Assembly: GCF_016859125.1 (NCBI RefSeq)
Contig: NZ_CP069338.1
Coordinates: 124,001-188,000, forward strand
Direction of reading: 5' to 3'
DNA from: Archangium violaceum
GTDB taxonomy: Bacteria; Myxococcota; Myxococcia; Myxococcales; Myxococcaceae
Length of the DNA: 64,000 nucleotides
Shown here: piece after piece, positions 1-7,409 of the stretch
How positions within the stretch are numbered: position 1 is the stretch's first letter
How the letters are laid out: each line of letters starts with the position of its first letter
Made by a program: the position numbers and the translations under genes
Notes under the pieces: generated by a model
The model's input: the letters and a program-made list of their open reading frames with translations, nothing else
Database searches by the model: none
What the model was told of the DNA's origin: nothing

Positions 1-1622
1 TCCCGGCCCTGTGGCATGTCCACCAGCGCGCCGAGCGGATAGATGATGAGGTGCCGCTGGGGCTCGCTGCCGTGGCTCACCGTCTCCAGGTGGTAGCGCG
101 AGACGAGCCGGTGCTGCAGTTTGCGCAGCCGGGGAGGCCTCGGGGCCAGGGGCACCACCACGCCCTCGCTCAACACGCGCTGGATGGCGTGCTCGGCCTC
201 GGCCACCGCCTCGCGGATCTGGTCCTCGTCCACGCCCTCGGCGATGAGGAAGACGTCGCGCAGCACCCGCCGCATCTCCGACGAGCTGTTGCGCTTGATG
301 GCCAGCACCCGCGCCCCTGTCTTCTCCGACACCTTGCGCAACTTCGGATCATTGGCGCGCGAGCGCAGCGTGAGGACGACGTCCGCGTTCTCCAGCCGGC
401 CCACCACGCGCGCATCCGCCCCGAGGTCGCGCAGCACGCGCTCGAGCAGATCCCTGCTGGCCGCATGGGCGTAGACGCGCGTGGTGCCCTGGCGCAGGCC
501 GGGCTCTCGTCGCGGCGTGGGCGCGCCCTCCCGCACGGGGGCCTCGCCCGTCGGGGCGGGCCGTCCGGGCCGCGTGGGCCTCGCGGGCAGTGGGGCCACC
601 GCCTCGGGCTCCTCCTTCACCTCCACCTGGCCTCCGACGAGCTGGCGCCGCTCGCCTCCCACGTTCTCTCCCGCCAGCAACCGGTCCACCGACTGAGCGG
701 TGTCGCGATGCACCAGCACCTCGTCGCGCGTCACCATCTCCACCACCACGTCGAAGGTGGGCGGCGCCCGGCGCTCGCTGATCGTCTTCTGCGTGCGGCG
801 GCGCCGCGCCTCCTCGTCGCTGAGCGTGACGGTGTGCACACCGCCGACCAGGTCCGACAGCGTGGGGTTGAGCACCAGGTTCTCCAGCGTGTTGCCGTGG
901 GCCGTGGCCACGAGCTGCACGCCGCGCTCGGCGATGGTGCGCGCCGCGGAGGCCTCGGCCGAGGTGCCAATCTCATCCACGATGATGGCCTCGGGCATGT
1001 GGTTCTCCACCGCCTCGATCATCACGTCGTGCTGGCGATCCGGCCGCGACACCTGCATGCGCCGCGCGCCGCCGATGCCCGGGTGGGGAATATCGCCGTC
1101 CCCACCAATCTCGTTGGAGGTGTCCACCACCATGACGCGCTTGCCCAGGTCATCCGAGAGCACGCGCGCCACCTCGCGCAGCTTCGTCGTCTTGCCCACA
1201 CCGGGCCGGCCGAGCAGCAGGATGTTCAGGCCGGTGCCGATGAGATCCTTGAGCATGTCGATGGTGCCATAGATGGCGCGGCCCACGCGCAACGTGAGCC
1301 CCACCACCTTGCCCTGGCGGTTGCGGATGGCGGAGACACGGTGGAGGGTGCGCTCGATGCCGGCGCGGTTGTCCTCGCTCACCGTGCCCACCTGGGCCAA
1401 TACATGCTCCAGGTCCTTGCGGGTGACGGGGGACCCGGACAGGCGCACCACGCGTCCGGTGAGACGGGCCTCGGGCACGCGGCCCAGGTCCATCACCACC
1501 TCGAGGATCTCCCCGGAGGGCAGCTCCCGGACCGCGGTCTGCAACGGCTCGGGGAGGATGCCCACGAGGGACTGGAAGTCGTCATCAGGAACAGGAACGG
1601 CAATGGCGTCGCGTGGACTCAT
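1..1622 (-). CDS. R3H-domain AAA ATPase, SpoIIIAA/Ycf45-like (partial, 3' end off window)
   Basis: The start is the ATG at 1622 (MSPRDAIAV...) and the frame runs off the left edge. The N-terminal part has a Walker A loop, GRPGVGKTTK, near residues 137-146, followed by VMVVDTSNEIGG and a Walker B-like EAIIVDEIGT, then VATAHGNTLENL, which is the RecA/SpoIIIAA-type ATPase order. After a proline-rich linker comes a domain ending in KLQHRLVSRYHLETVSHG, the conserved core of an R3H single-stranded nucleic-acid binding domain. The family (R3H/AAA, related to chloroplast Ycf45 and SpoIIIAA) is conserved but poorly understood. DNA or RNA remodelling is likely (inference). No partner gene is visible inside the window. 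Confidence 0.85.
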   Translation of the reverse strand, partial: MSPRDAIAVPVPDDDFQSLVGILPEPLQTAVRELPSGEILEVVMDLGRVPEARLTGRVVRLSGSPVTRKDLEHVLAQVGTVSEDNRAGIERTLHRVSAIRNRQGKVVGLTLRVGRAIYGTIDMLKDLIGTGLNILLLGRPGVGKTTKLREVARVLSDDLGKRVMVVDTSNEIGGDGDIPHPGIGGARRMQVSRPDRQHDVMIEAVENHMPEAIIVDEIGTSAEASAARTIAERGVQLVATAHGNTLENLVLNPTLSDLVGGVHTVTLSDEEARRRRTQKTISERRAPPTFDVVVEMVTRDEVLVHRDTAQSVDRLLAGENVGGERRQLVGGQVEVKEEPEAVAPLPARPTRPGRPAPTGEAPVREGAPTPRREPGLRQGTTRVYAHAASRDLLERVLRDLGADARVVGRLENADVVLTLRSRANDPKLRKVSEKTGARVLAIKRNSSSEMRRVLRDVFLIAEGVDEDQIREAVAEAEHAIQRVLSEGVVVPLAPRPPRLRKLQHRLVSRYHLETVSHGSEPQRHLIIYPLGALVDMPQGR

Positions 1623-1808
1623 GGCGTGTCTAAAGGTGAATCCTTCCGAGTCGGGTTGCACGTGTTCCCGTGGCCGAGGGGCAACGAGGCACCCGATGCT
1701 AGCGGGCATCCGGGGGCCGCGCCGCTCTCTCGTGGCTGGGTACGGCCCGATGTCCTGCATAGCTCAGCGGGAGGGGCAGAGATGACCCCATCCCCAAGGA
1801 GCGACCCC

Positions 1809-2297
1809 ATGGCCCGGTACGACAAGGACACCGACATTCAAATCAACCCCCCTCTCACCGAGAAGCACCACGCCGACAAGCCCAAGGGCGAGATGAGCGT
1901 CCGAGATGCCGCCGCGATGGAGATGGGGATGTCGCAGCAAACCGTCGAGACCGGCATGCGCGGGGCGCCGGTGCACGGCTTCGGAAATGGGACCGAGACG
2001 ACGAAGCGCCATACCGGCATGGGCATGGACACGATGAGCATGGGTCCTATCGGCATGGGCGCGCCGCAGCAGAGCACCGGGGAGTCGCTGACCGAGGTGG
2101 TCGAGCACATCTTCCACCTTCCCTTCCAGGCGCAGCTCGGCCTGATGCGGATGATCGCTCCCAGGATCCTCGGGGCCATGGACGCGAGGGACCAGGAGAG
2201 CTTCCTGAATGACCTGCGCTCGGAGCTCTCCACGATGGCGGGCGAGGAGAGCACCCACGCCCCGCCCATGAACACGCAGGATCTCCAGGACACCTGA
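1809..2297 (+). CDS. Small hypothetical protein, methionine/glycine-rich middle
   Basis: The protein has 162 residues. The ATG at 1809 sits behind a clear Shine-Dalgarno (AGGAG at 1797-1801). The frame is also open upstream, but that stretch is antisense to the R3H gene. The N-terminal half is hydrophilic with several Met-Gly motifs (MGMDTMSMGPIGMG). The C-terminal half (LTEVVEHIFHLPFQAQLGLMRMIAPRIL...) looks like a compact helical domain, and the tail is acidic. There is no signal peptide or membrane segment. I do not recognise a family. A GC-rich hairpin follows the stop, so it is probably monocistronic. Confidence 0.7.
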   Translation: MARYDKDTDIQINPPLTEKHHADKPKGEMSVRDAAAMEMGMSQQTVETGMRGAPVHGFGNGTETTKRHTGMGMDTMSMGPIGMGAPQQSTGESLTEVVEHIFHLPFQAQLGLMRMIAPRILGAMDARDQESFLNDLRSELSTMAGEESTHAPPMNTQDLQDT

Positions 2298-2302
2298 ACA
2301 AG

Positions 2303-2321
2303 GGCCGGTGGGTAACCGGCC
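2303..2321 (+). terminator. GC-rich hairpin after the 1809 gene
   Basis: GGCCGGT at 2303-2309, a 5-nt loop, and the exact complement ACCGGCC at 2315-2321 follow the stop codon at 2297. There is no T-run, as is usual in GC-rich genomes. Nothing further is recognised between 2322 and about 2470. Confidence 0.45.
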
Positions 2322-2546
2322 GCCCGGCGGCTTCGGGTCCCGCCAGCCATGGAGGGGCGCCTCGCCCGGCTGGTGGGAGCCCCTTCCACCGTGACCTCCC
2401 GCCCCCCACGTTCCGCACATGGACCTTCGCCGGAGCGATAGCGCCGAGGAAACGGGCGCCGAGGGAGGATTCCACTGAAGGCGCCAGCACAGGAGCATCG
2501 GCGGAGCCACGTCGGGCTGTGGTCCCCACGCCCCGTCCAACGCTGG

Positions 2547-3320
2547 GTGGAGGTGGACGGCGTGCGCGCGCAGGTGCTCGAGGCCGGAGAGGGACCCGTG
2601 CTGCTCCTGCTCTCGAGCATGCTGGTGCGGGCCCGCACCTACCTGCCGCTCATCCGCCGGCTGTCGAAACATTTCCGTGTCCTCACTGTGGAGCTGCCGG
2701 GCTGCGGGCGCTCGGCCCGGGTCCGTAGGCCGTGGACGCTCTCGGCCCATGCCCGGTGGACCGCGCGCCTCGTGGAGCAGCTGCGGCTCGGGCGCGTGCT
2801 GCTGGTGGGACACTCCAACAGCGGAGGCGTGGCGCTGCTGGTGGCGGCCCGGTACGGCGGATACGTGGACAGGCTCGTGCTCACGGACACCATCGGAGCC
2901 CGGCGCGAGCGTTCCATTCCCCGCGTGGTGGGGGCGCGTACGGTGGATGCCTTCCTCGAATGGGGGCTCAACCTGCGCGCCTGGTGGCACATCGTCTACA
3001 ACGCGCTCCGCCACCCGCGCTCCTTCTTCCACCAGGTGAAGGTGGGGAGCCTGGCGGTGCTGCTCCGCCATGCGCCCAAGCTCCAGAGCCCCACCCTCCT
3101 CGCGTGGGGCCGGAGGGACCACACCATGCCCCTGTCCTGCGCGGACCGTCTGCGCGAACGAATGCCTCGGGCACAGGTGTACGTGGGCGCCGGCAGCCAC
3201 GACTGGCTCATCACCGATTCACGGGAGTTCACCCGGGCCGTCCTCGCGTTCGCCACTCGCGAGGAAGCGGTGGACGTCCCCCTTCCGTCACCCCAGACAG
3301 GCACCTGGAGGCTCACATGA
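2547..3320 (+). CDS. Alpha/beta-fold hydrolase
   Basis: The protein has 257 residues if started at the GTG at 2547. An alpha/beta hydrolase fold is shown by VLLLLSSML, VELPGCGRS, the nucleophile elbow GHSNSGG with its catalytic Ser, the Asp strand LLAWGRRDHTMP, and the terminal His in GAGSHDW. The start is uncertain. The frame stays open further upstream, where a CTG at 2475 has a good Shine-Dalgarno (GGAGG at 2464-2468, 6-nt spacer) that the GTG lacks. This would add 24 residues. The substrate is unknown; hydrolase or haloperoxidase-like esters are typical. The stop overlaps the next start (ATGA at 3317-3320), so translation of the two is coupled. Confidence 0.85.
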   Translation: MEVDGVRAQVLEAGEGPVLLLLSSMLVRARTYLPLIRRLSKHFRVLTVELPGCGRSARVRRPWTLSAHARWTARLVEQLRLGRVLLVGHSNSGGVALLVAARYGGYVDRLVLTDTIGARRERSIPRVVGARTVDAFLEWGLNLRAWWHIVYNALRHPRSFFHQVKVGSLAVLLRHAPKLQSPTLLAWGRRDHTMPLSCADRLRERMPRAQVYVGAGSHDWLITDSREFTRAVLAFATREEAVDVPLPSPQTGTWRLT

Positions 3321-3628
3321 GGGAACACGAGCCGCGGCCGTGGCAGGCTCCCTCTTGGGATACCCGGCTCCACGTCACCCCGGACTCGCTGCGCGAGGAC
3401 GTGGCCGCGCTGGCGCTCGACATGGCCGCGCTGGCGCTCGACATCGGCGAGCGCAACCTCCGCGATGACGCGAGCCACCAGCGCTTGCGGCGGACAGGTT
3501 CGCGAAAGGCGTGGTCGGGAGGTCGGCGAAGCGCGAGGGACAGGGACCCCTCCGGGCGCGGTCTTCAGCAACTTGTCCGACTGTCGGACAAGTTGGAGGA
3601 AAATGCGGCCGGAGGGCAGCGGGGATGA
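3317..3628 (+). CDS. Small hypothetical protein with tandem repeat and palindrome in its 3' end
   Basis: The ORF has 103 residues, starts at the ATG at 3317 and overlaps the stop of the hydrolase by 4 nt. The first 60 residues look like a normal soluble protein (DSLREDVAALALDMAALALDIGERNL). They include an in-frame 21-bp tandem duplication at 3402-3443 that repeats a seven-residue unit. From about residue 60 the sequence becomes Arg/Gly-rich (RRTGSRKAWSGGRRSARDRD) and runs through a perfect 27-bp palindrome at 3569-3595. The 3' third may therefore be an inserted repeat element rather than original coding sequence. No family recognised. Confidence 0.5.
   Translation: MREHEPRPWQAPSWDTRLHVTPDSLREDVAALALDMAALALDIGERNLRDDASHQRLRRTGSRKAWSGGRRSARDRDPSGRGLQQLVRLSDKLEENAAGGQRG
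3569..3595. repeat. Perfect 27-bp palindrome (13-bp arms, 1-nt centre)
   Basis: The left arm CAACTTGTCCGAC (3569-3581) is the exact reverse complement of GTCGGACAAGTTG (3583-3595) around a single central T. It shares the half-site TTGTCC/GGACAA with the palindrome at 4659-4678 but has wider spacing. It could be a REP-type dispersed element or an operator. Confidence 0.8.
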
Positions 3629-3715
3629 GGTCGTGACTGGCGCACGGGGTGCGAATGCGCTGGCTCCGAGGGAGCCCCTGACAGGACTTTCTTCTCCTGG
3701 CTTAGGGGAAGGTGC

Positions 3716-4621
3716 TCAGCGTTCCGGTGTGCGCGGGGCGTCCAGGCCGAGCGCCGAGGATTTGAGACCAGCGCTGGCGGTGAGCGCCATGAACCGGAGC
3801 GCCTGCCGAGGATCCGCCAGCATCCGCTGCAGCTCGCTCCCGAGTTCCTGGAACAAGGTCCGGTAGGCCTCCACCTTCTCCGCGTCCGAGAGCGGGGAGG
3901 CATGCCCCAGCACGGGAAGCCGCCGCTGCCAGTCCCGCGAGCGCAACAATTGAGCGCGCAGGTAGTCCAGGACGTCGAGCGCCGTCGGAGGCATGAGGCC
4001 CACGGAGATGGAGATGGACTCCTGCTCCGGCGCGGTCACGTGGTGCCAGTAGCCACCGGGAATGTAGAGCCAGTCACCGGCTTCGAGTCGGCACTCCTGC
4101 ACCGGCGTCCGTTCGCGCGAGATGTCCGGCGCGTCGGTGAGCGTCTCGTGGACGGGCGTCGGGTTGAGCGTGTTCTGCCGCAGCAGGTAGCGCTTGGCCC
4201 CCAGCGTCTGGAAGATGAAGACCTCCTCCGGGTCGCAATGCCACCCGAAGCTGCCGTGCCCCGCCGGGGTGCAATAGAGCTGCAGGTTGACCGTGCCTTG
4301 CAGCTCGGCGGACAGACGGCGCCCCAGCACCGCGAGGCCCGCGTCATGACGATCCGCGTGCCGCAAGACGAGCGAGTAGCCCTCCGCGTGGAGCGCGCGG
4401 GCCTCCCGGGCGCTCGTGGGCCGGGGACCCGACCACACCTCGCCATCGCGGACCAGCAGCAGATCGCACGGGGTGTGCTCGATGAGCCGCTCGGCGGTGG
4501 CCCAGGTCGCCAGCTCCCCCAGGGATGCCGCCGTGGACGGCCGTGCGAGCGGCTGCTGGAGATAGTGCTCTTGGAAGAAGGTCGAGCGCGGAAGATCGCC
4601 CAGTAGCGTGTCGATGAGCAT
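3716..4621 (-). CDS. JmjC-like cupin Fe(II)/2-oxoglutarate oxygenase
   Basis: The protein has 301 residues and starts at the ATG at 4621 (MLIDTLLGDLPRS). It has the cupin-4/JmjC arrangement: GWHCDPEEVFIFQTLGAKRY supplies the H-x-D iron ligands and a downstream Lys/Arg context, and GDWLYIPGGYWHHVTAP supplies the distal His. Such proteins hydroxylate ribosomal proteins or peptides (for example the YcfD family) or act on small substrates. The target here is unknown. The N-terminus (FFQEHYLQQPLARP) matches the usual opening of this family. A 20-bp palindrome lies 37 nt upstream of the start. The gene converges on the small ORF ending at 3628. Confidence 0.85.
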   Translation of the reverse strand: MLIDTLLGDLPRSTFFQEHYLQQPLARPSTAASLGELATWATAERLIEHTPCDLLLVRDGEVWSGPRPTSAREARALHAEGYSLVLRHADRHDAGLAVLGRRLSAELQGTVNLQLYCTPAGHGSFGWHCDPEEVFIFQTLGAKRYLLRQNTLNPTPVHETLTDAPDISRERTPVQECRLEAGDWLYIPGGYWHHVTAPEQESISISVGLMPPTALDVLDYLRAQLLRSRDWQRRLPVLGHASPLSDAEKVEAYRTLFQELGSELQRMLADPRQALRFMALTASAGLKSSALGLDAPRTPER

Positions 4622-4658
4622 GTATTGGCCTTTGGACACTGACGGGAGCCCCTGCTGC

Positions 4659-4678
4659 CATTGTCCTGGAGGACAATG
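4659..4678 (-). promoter_or_regulatory. Perfect 20-bp palindrome upstream of the cupin gene
   Basis: CATTGTCCTGGAGGACAATG is fully self-complementary apart from its two central bases (9-bp arms, GG/CC centre). It ends 37 nt before the start codon at 4621, a position typical of an operator overlapping a promoter. A close relative lies at 14139-14158. Confidence 0.6.
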
Positions 4679-4857
4679 ACAGGCGTCCACCCAAGAAAAG
4701 ATCCCCAAGGCGCGAGGCCTTGAGGACCTTCCCCTGGTCTCGCTGGAACCCACGTGAGAGGGAACCACTGGGGGGCGAAGTGGCCTCCCTCGTGGAACCA
4801 GGATGACCCACCCACGTTGTCCGCACGCGATGTCAGCGCGCGTCGGGCCTTCCGGCC

Positions 4858-5310
4858 TCAACGGCCCGTACTGCCACCCGAGCCCGTACCACCTGTGCCC
4901 GTGCCACCACCCACGTCGCCCGCGCCGCCGCTGCCCGAGCCCGTGCCACCGCCCATGCCACCACCCACGCCGCCCGTGCCCGTGCCGCCCGTGCCCGTGC
5001 CGCCCGTGCCCGTGCCGCCCAGGTCATCACCCGTGCCACCGGAGCCGCCACCCACGCCGCCCGCGCCCGTGCCGCCCGTGCCACCGCCGCCCGCGCCCGT
5101 TCCTCCAGTATCGCCGCCGATGGCGGAACCTCCACCCATGTCACCGCCCGTCGCGCCTCCACCCTGGGTCGTGGAACCGCCCTGGTTCATTCCCGCTCCG
5201 CCCGTCCCCTGCTGCCCTTGCTGCCCCTGCTGTCCACCGCCCCTGCACCCCGCCCCCAAGAGAAGTGCCGCCGCCGCCGCGCCCACGAATACAGCCTTGA
5301 GATGCCTCAT
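4858..5310 (-). CDS. Glycine-rich lipoprotein
   Basis: The protein has 150 residues. It starts at the ATG at 5310 behind a strong Shine-Dalgarno (GGAGGAGG). The signal peptide is MRHLKAVFVGAAAAALLLGAGC, with the lipobox LGAGC at about residue 22. The remainder is almost entirely Gly with Thr, Ser, Gln and a few Asp, arranged as GGTGTGG-type repeats after a short QQGQQGQQG segment. It should be a flexible surface-exposed or periplasmic lipoprotein; no enzymatic domain is present. The opposite strand shows a long proline-rich frame that is only the shadow of these repeats. Confidence 0.8.
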   Translation of the reverse strand: MRHLKAVFVGAAAAALLLGAGCRGGGQQGQQGQQGTGGAGMNQGGSTTQGGGATGGDMGGGSAIGGDTGGTGAGGGGTGGTGAGGVGGGSGGTGDDLGGTGTGGTGTGGTGTGGVGGGMGGGTGSGSGGAGDVGGGTGTGGTGSGGSTGR

Positions 5311-5513
5311 TGACTCGTCCTCCTCCTGTGAAAGGGCTACATGGGGAAGGTTAGGTACTGTTCACCTCGCGCAGCATTGGACCCCAAGACGAGTCGCCCT
5401 CCGAGGTCGTCAGCCGGACGGCGTGGCGAACGAGCCACACCCACCCGAAGGAAGGCGGCGCTCCTCGGCCGTCACCCGCGGTCCTAGCGTCCTGTGAGCA
5501 ACGAGGAGAACGC

Positions 5514-6515
5514 ATGCCCAGGAAGATTCAGGATTCGGTCGTGGTCATCACCGGTGCGTCCAGTGGAATCGGTCGCGCCACGGCACTCGAATTCGCCCGC
5601 CGGGGAGCGAAGGTGGTGCTCGCGGCCAGGCGTGAGCAACCGCTGGCCGAGCTGGCCGCTCAATGCATCGCGGCGGGCGGCAAGGCCCTGGTGGTTCCCA
5701 CGGACGTCACGGACGAGACGGCGGTGATGGCGCTGGCTCGGAGGGCCGTGGAGGAGTTCGGTCGTCTGGACGTCTGGGTGAACAACGCGGCCGTCACCGC
5801 CTTCGGGCTGTTCGAGGACATACCGCAGGACGTCTTCCGCCGCGTCATCGACACCAACCTCTTCGGCTACGTGCATGGAGCGCGGGCGGCACTGCCCTAT
5901 TTCCACGAGCAGGGCAGCGGGGTGCTCATCAACAACGCCTCCATGGTGGCCCGGCTGTCGGAGCCGTACGTCAGCTCCTATGTCATCTCCAAGCACGGCA
6001 TCCGCGGCCTGGCCCAGAGCCTGAGACAGGAGCTGGAGCTGAAGAAGGCGCGGGACATCCATGTATGCACCGTGATGCCGGCCACCATCGACACCCCCTT
6101 CTTCCAGCACGCGGCCAACTACACCGGCCGGAGCACCAAGGCGATGCCCCCGGTATACCCTCCCGAGCGGGTGGCGCGAGCCATGGTGCGAATGGCCCAA
6201 CGGCCGAGACGGGAGATGTTCGTGGGCAACTCCGCCCGCCAGTTCAATCTCCTGTCCTACGTGGCCCCGGGCCTGGCCGAGCGCCTCATGGCCGTCATGG
6301 TCGACAGGCAGCACCTGTACAAGGACGTCCCCGCCGCGCCGACGCCGGGCAACCTCTTCCAACCCCTGCCGGAGGGAACGGACGCGCATGGCGGATGGAT
6401 GCCACACGGCATGGCGCGCGTGGGCCGCGCCGCCCTGCGTGGCACCCTGGCCCTGGTACCGGCGGCACTGGGACTCCTGTGGTTGCGGCCCCGGCTGCTC
6501 GCCCGCGCCACGTGA
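5514..6515 (+). CDS. Short-chain dehydrogenase/reductase with C-terminal membrane segment
   Basis: The protein has 333 residues. The ATG at 5514 follows the Shine-Dalgarno GAGGAG. It is a classical SDR: the nucleotide loop TGASSGIG is near residues 14-21, then NNAAV, a catalytic Ser region (LINNASMVAR), and Y-x3-K in SSYVISKHGIRG. The reaction is NAD(P)-dependent oxidation or reduction of an alcohol or ketone; the substrate is unknown. The C-terminal extension (ALRGTLALVPAALGLLWLRPRLLARAT) contains a hydrophobic segment that could anchor the enzyme to the membrane. This is common in the DltE-like SDR clade of about 330 residues. It is convergent with the cyanophycinase gene. Confidence 0.88.
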   Translation: MPRKIQDSVVVITGASSGIGRATALEFARRGAKVVLAARREQPLAELAAQCIAAGGKALVVPTDVTDETAVMALARRAVEEFGRLDVWVNNAAVTAFGLFEDIPQDVFRRVIDTNLFGYVHGARAALPYFHEQGSGVLINNASMVARLSEPYVSSYVISKHGIRGLAQSLRQELELKKARDIHVCTVMPATIDTPFFQHAANYTGRSTKAMPPVYPPERVARAMVRMAQRPRREMFVGNSARQFNLLSYVAPGLAERLMAVMVDRQHLYKDVPAAPTPGNLFQPLPEGTDAHGGWMPHGMARVGRAALRGTLALVPAALGLLWLRPRLLARAT

Positions 6516-6560
6516 GCGCCAACCCGTGAGGATTCCAGGCCGCGCGAGGAAGCGCACGGC

Positions 6561-7409
6561 CTACGGGACAGAGGGAGCAGAGGGAGGGAGGGGACGACGC
6601 TCCTTCAAGCTGAAGCGATCGTTACGGGCCAGCACGTGGACGCGTGCATCGTGGACGGTGAGGATGCCCTGGGTGTGCATGTCCGAGAGGCTGGTGAAGC
6701 GGATGCCCAGCCCATCGATGACATAGACACCGCCCGAGCCGAGGACGGTGAACTCCTCGTCGTTGTTCCTCACGAGGACGGCGGTGTCCTCGTCGAGGCC
6801 GATGCCCAGGTTGTGGGGATTCTGCGCGACGGCGCCCATCAACCGCGCGAAGCGGCCCCGCTCGGAGAAGTGCGAGTCCACGATGACGCCCCGGAGCAGT
6901 CCGAGCCCCGGCGCCATGGCCAATGAAGAGAGGCAGGGGTTGCTGCCGTTGGTGGTGGCACTGCCGGAGCCGCCGATGAGCATCGTCCCGGACATGGCCG
7001 CCGCGCCCGCCGAGGTGCCGACGATGACCACTCCCTCCTGGTGCAGCGCGAAGATGCGCTCGAGCAGCGGCGAGCCTCCCATCTGGCTGGTGATGCGCAA
7101 CTGGTCGCCGCCGGAGAAGAACAGCACCGAGGCGCCCGAGAGCTTCTCCACGTTGGCCGGCTCATAGGCCTGCTCGCGGTTGCGGATGTCGAGCACCTCC
7201 ATGCGGCGCACACCCAACCGGCCGAAGGCCTTGCGATAGGTCTCCGCGGTCTGCTCGGGCTCCATGGTGGCCACGGTCAGCAGGACGATGTGCCCGCCAT
7301 CCTCCGTGATCGCCTTCTTCGCCGCCTGCCGCAGGATGGCCTGCTCCTCGTCGGATTCCTTGTCCTCGCTGCCTCCGATGATCAGCAGGTCCCCCGGCTG
7401 CCTCTTCAT
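6561..7409 (-). CDS. cphB: Cyanophycinase (peptidase S51)
   Basis: The protein has 282 residues, the usual cytosolic CphB length. It hydrolyses the storage polymer cyanophycin to beta-Asp-Arg dipeptides. Visible signatures: the N-terminal LLIIGGSEDKES, Gln in GGDQLR (about Q103), the nucleophile in VGTSAGAAAM (S133), DSHFSERGRF (H180) and LGIGLDEDTA (E207). There is no signal peptide, so it acts on intracellular granules. It is the last gene of a three-gene operon transcribed leftwards. Its start overlaps the stop of the dipeptidase gene by 4 nt, so the product dipeptide is handled by its neighbour. Confidence 0.93.
   Translation of the reverse strand: MKRQPGDLLIIGGSEDKESDEEQAILRQAAKKAITEDGGHIVLLTVATMEPEQTAETYRKAFGRLGVRRMEVLDIRNREQAYEPANVEKLSGASVLFFSGGDQLRITSQMGGSPLLERIFALHQEGVVIVGTSAGAAAMSGTMLIGGSGSATTNGSNPCLSSLAMAPGLGLLRGVIVDSHFSERGRFARLMGAVAQNPHNLGIGLDEDTAVLVRNNDEEFTVLGSGGVYVIDGLGIRFTSLSDMHTQGILTVHDARVHVLARNDRFSLKERRPLPPSAPSVP

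Noticed and set aside
1759-1775. TAGCTCAGCGGGAG, resembling a tRNA D-loop
   Set aside because: No anticodon arm, T-loop (GGTTCGAATCC-like) or acceptor stem follows; the match is chance.
51-1808. Long plus-strand open frame across the R3H/AAA gene
   Set aside because: It is antisense to a gene with Walker and R3H motifs; only its end from the ATG at 1809 has its own Shine-Dalgarno and coding character.
3600-3866. Plus-strand ORF starting MRPEGSGDEVVTG behind GGAGG
   Set aside because: Most of it is antisense to the cupin oxygenase and its translation has no family character; the GGAGG is part of the palindrome's flank.
4978-5030. Short regular repeats, considered as CRISPR or VNTR
   Set aside because: They encode the GGTGTGG repeats of the lipoprotein in frame, with no spacers.
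4754-5497. Proline-rich plus-strand frame
   Set aside because: It is the complement of the glycine-rich lipoprotein's GGT/GGC repeats.
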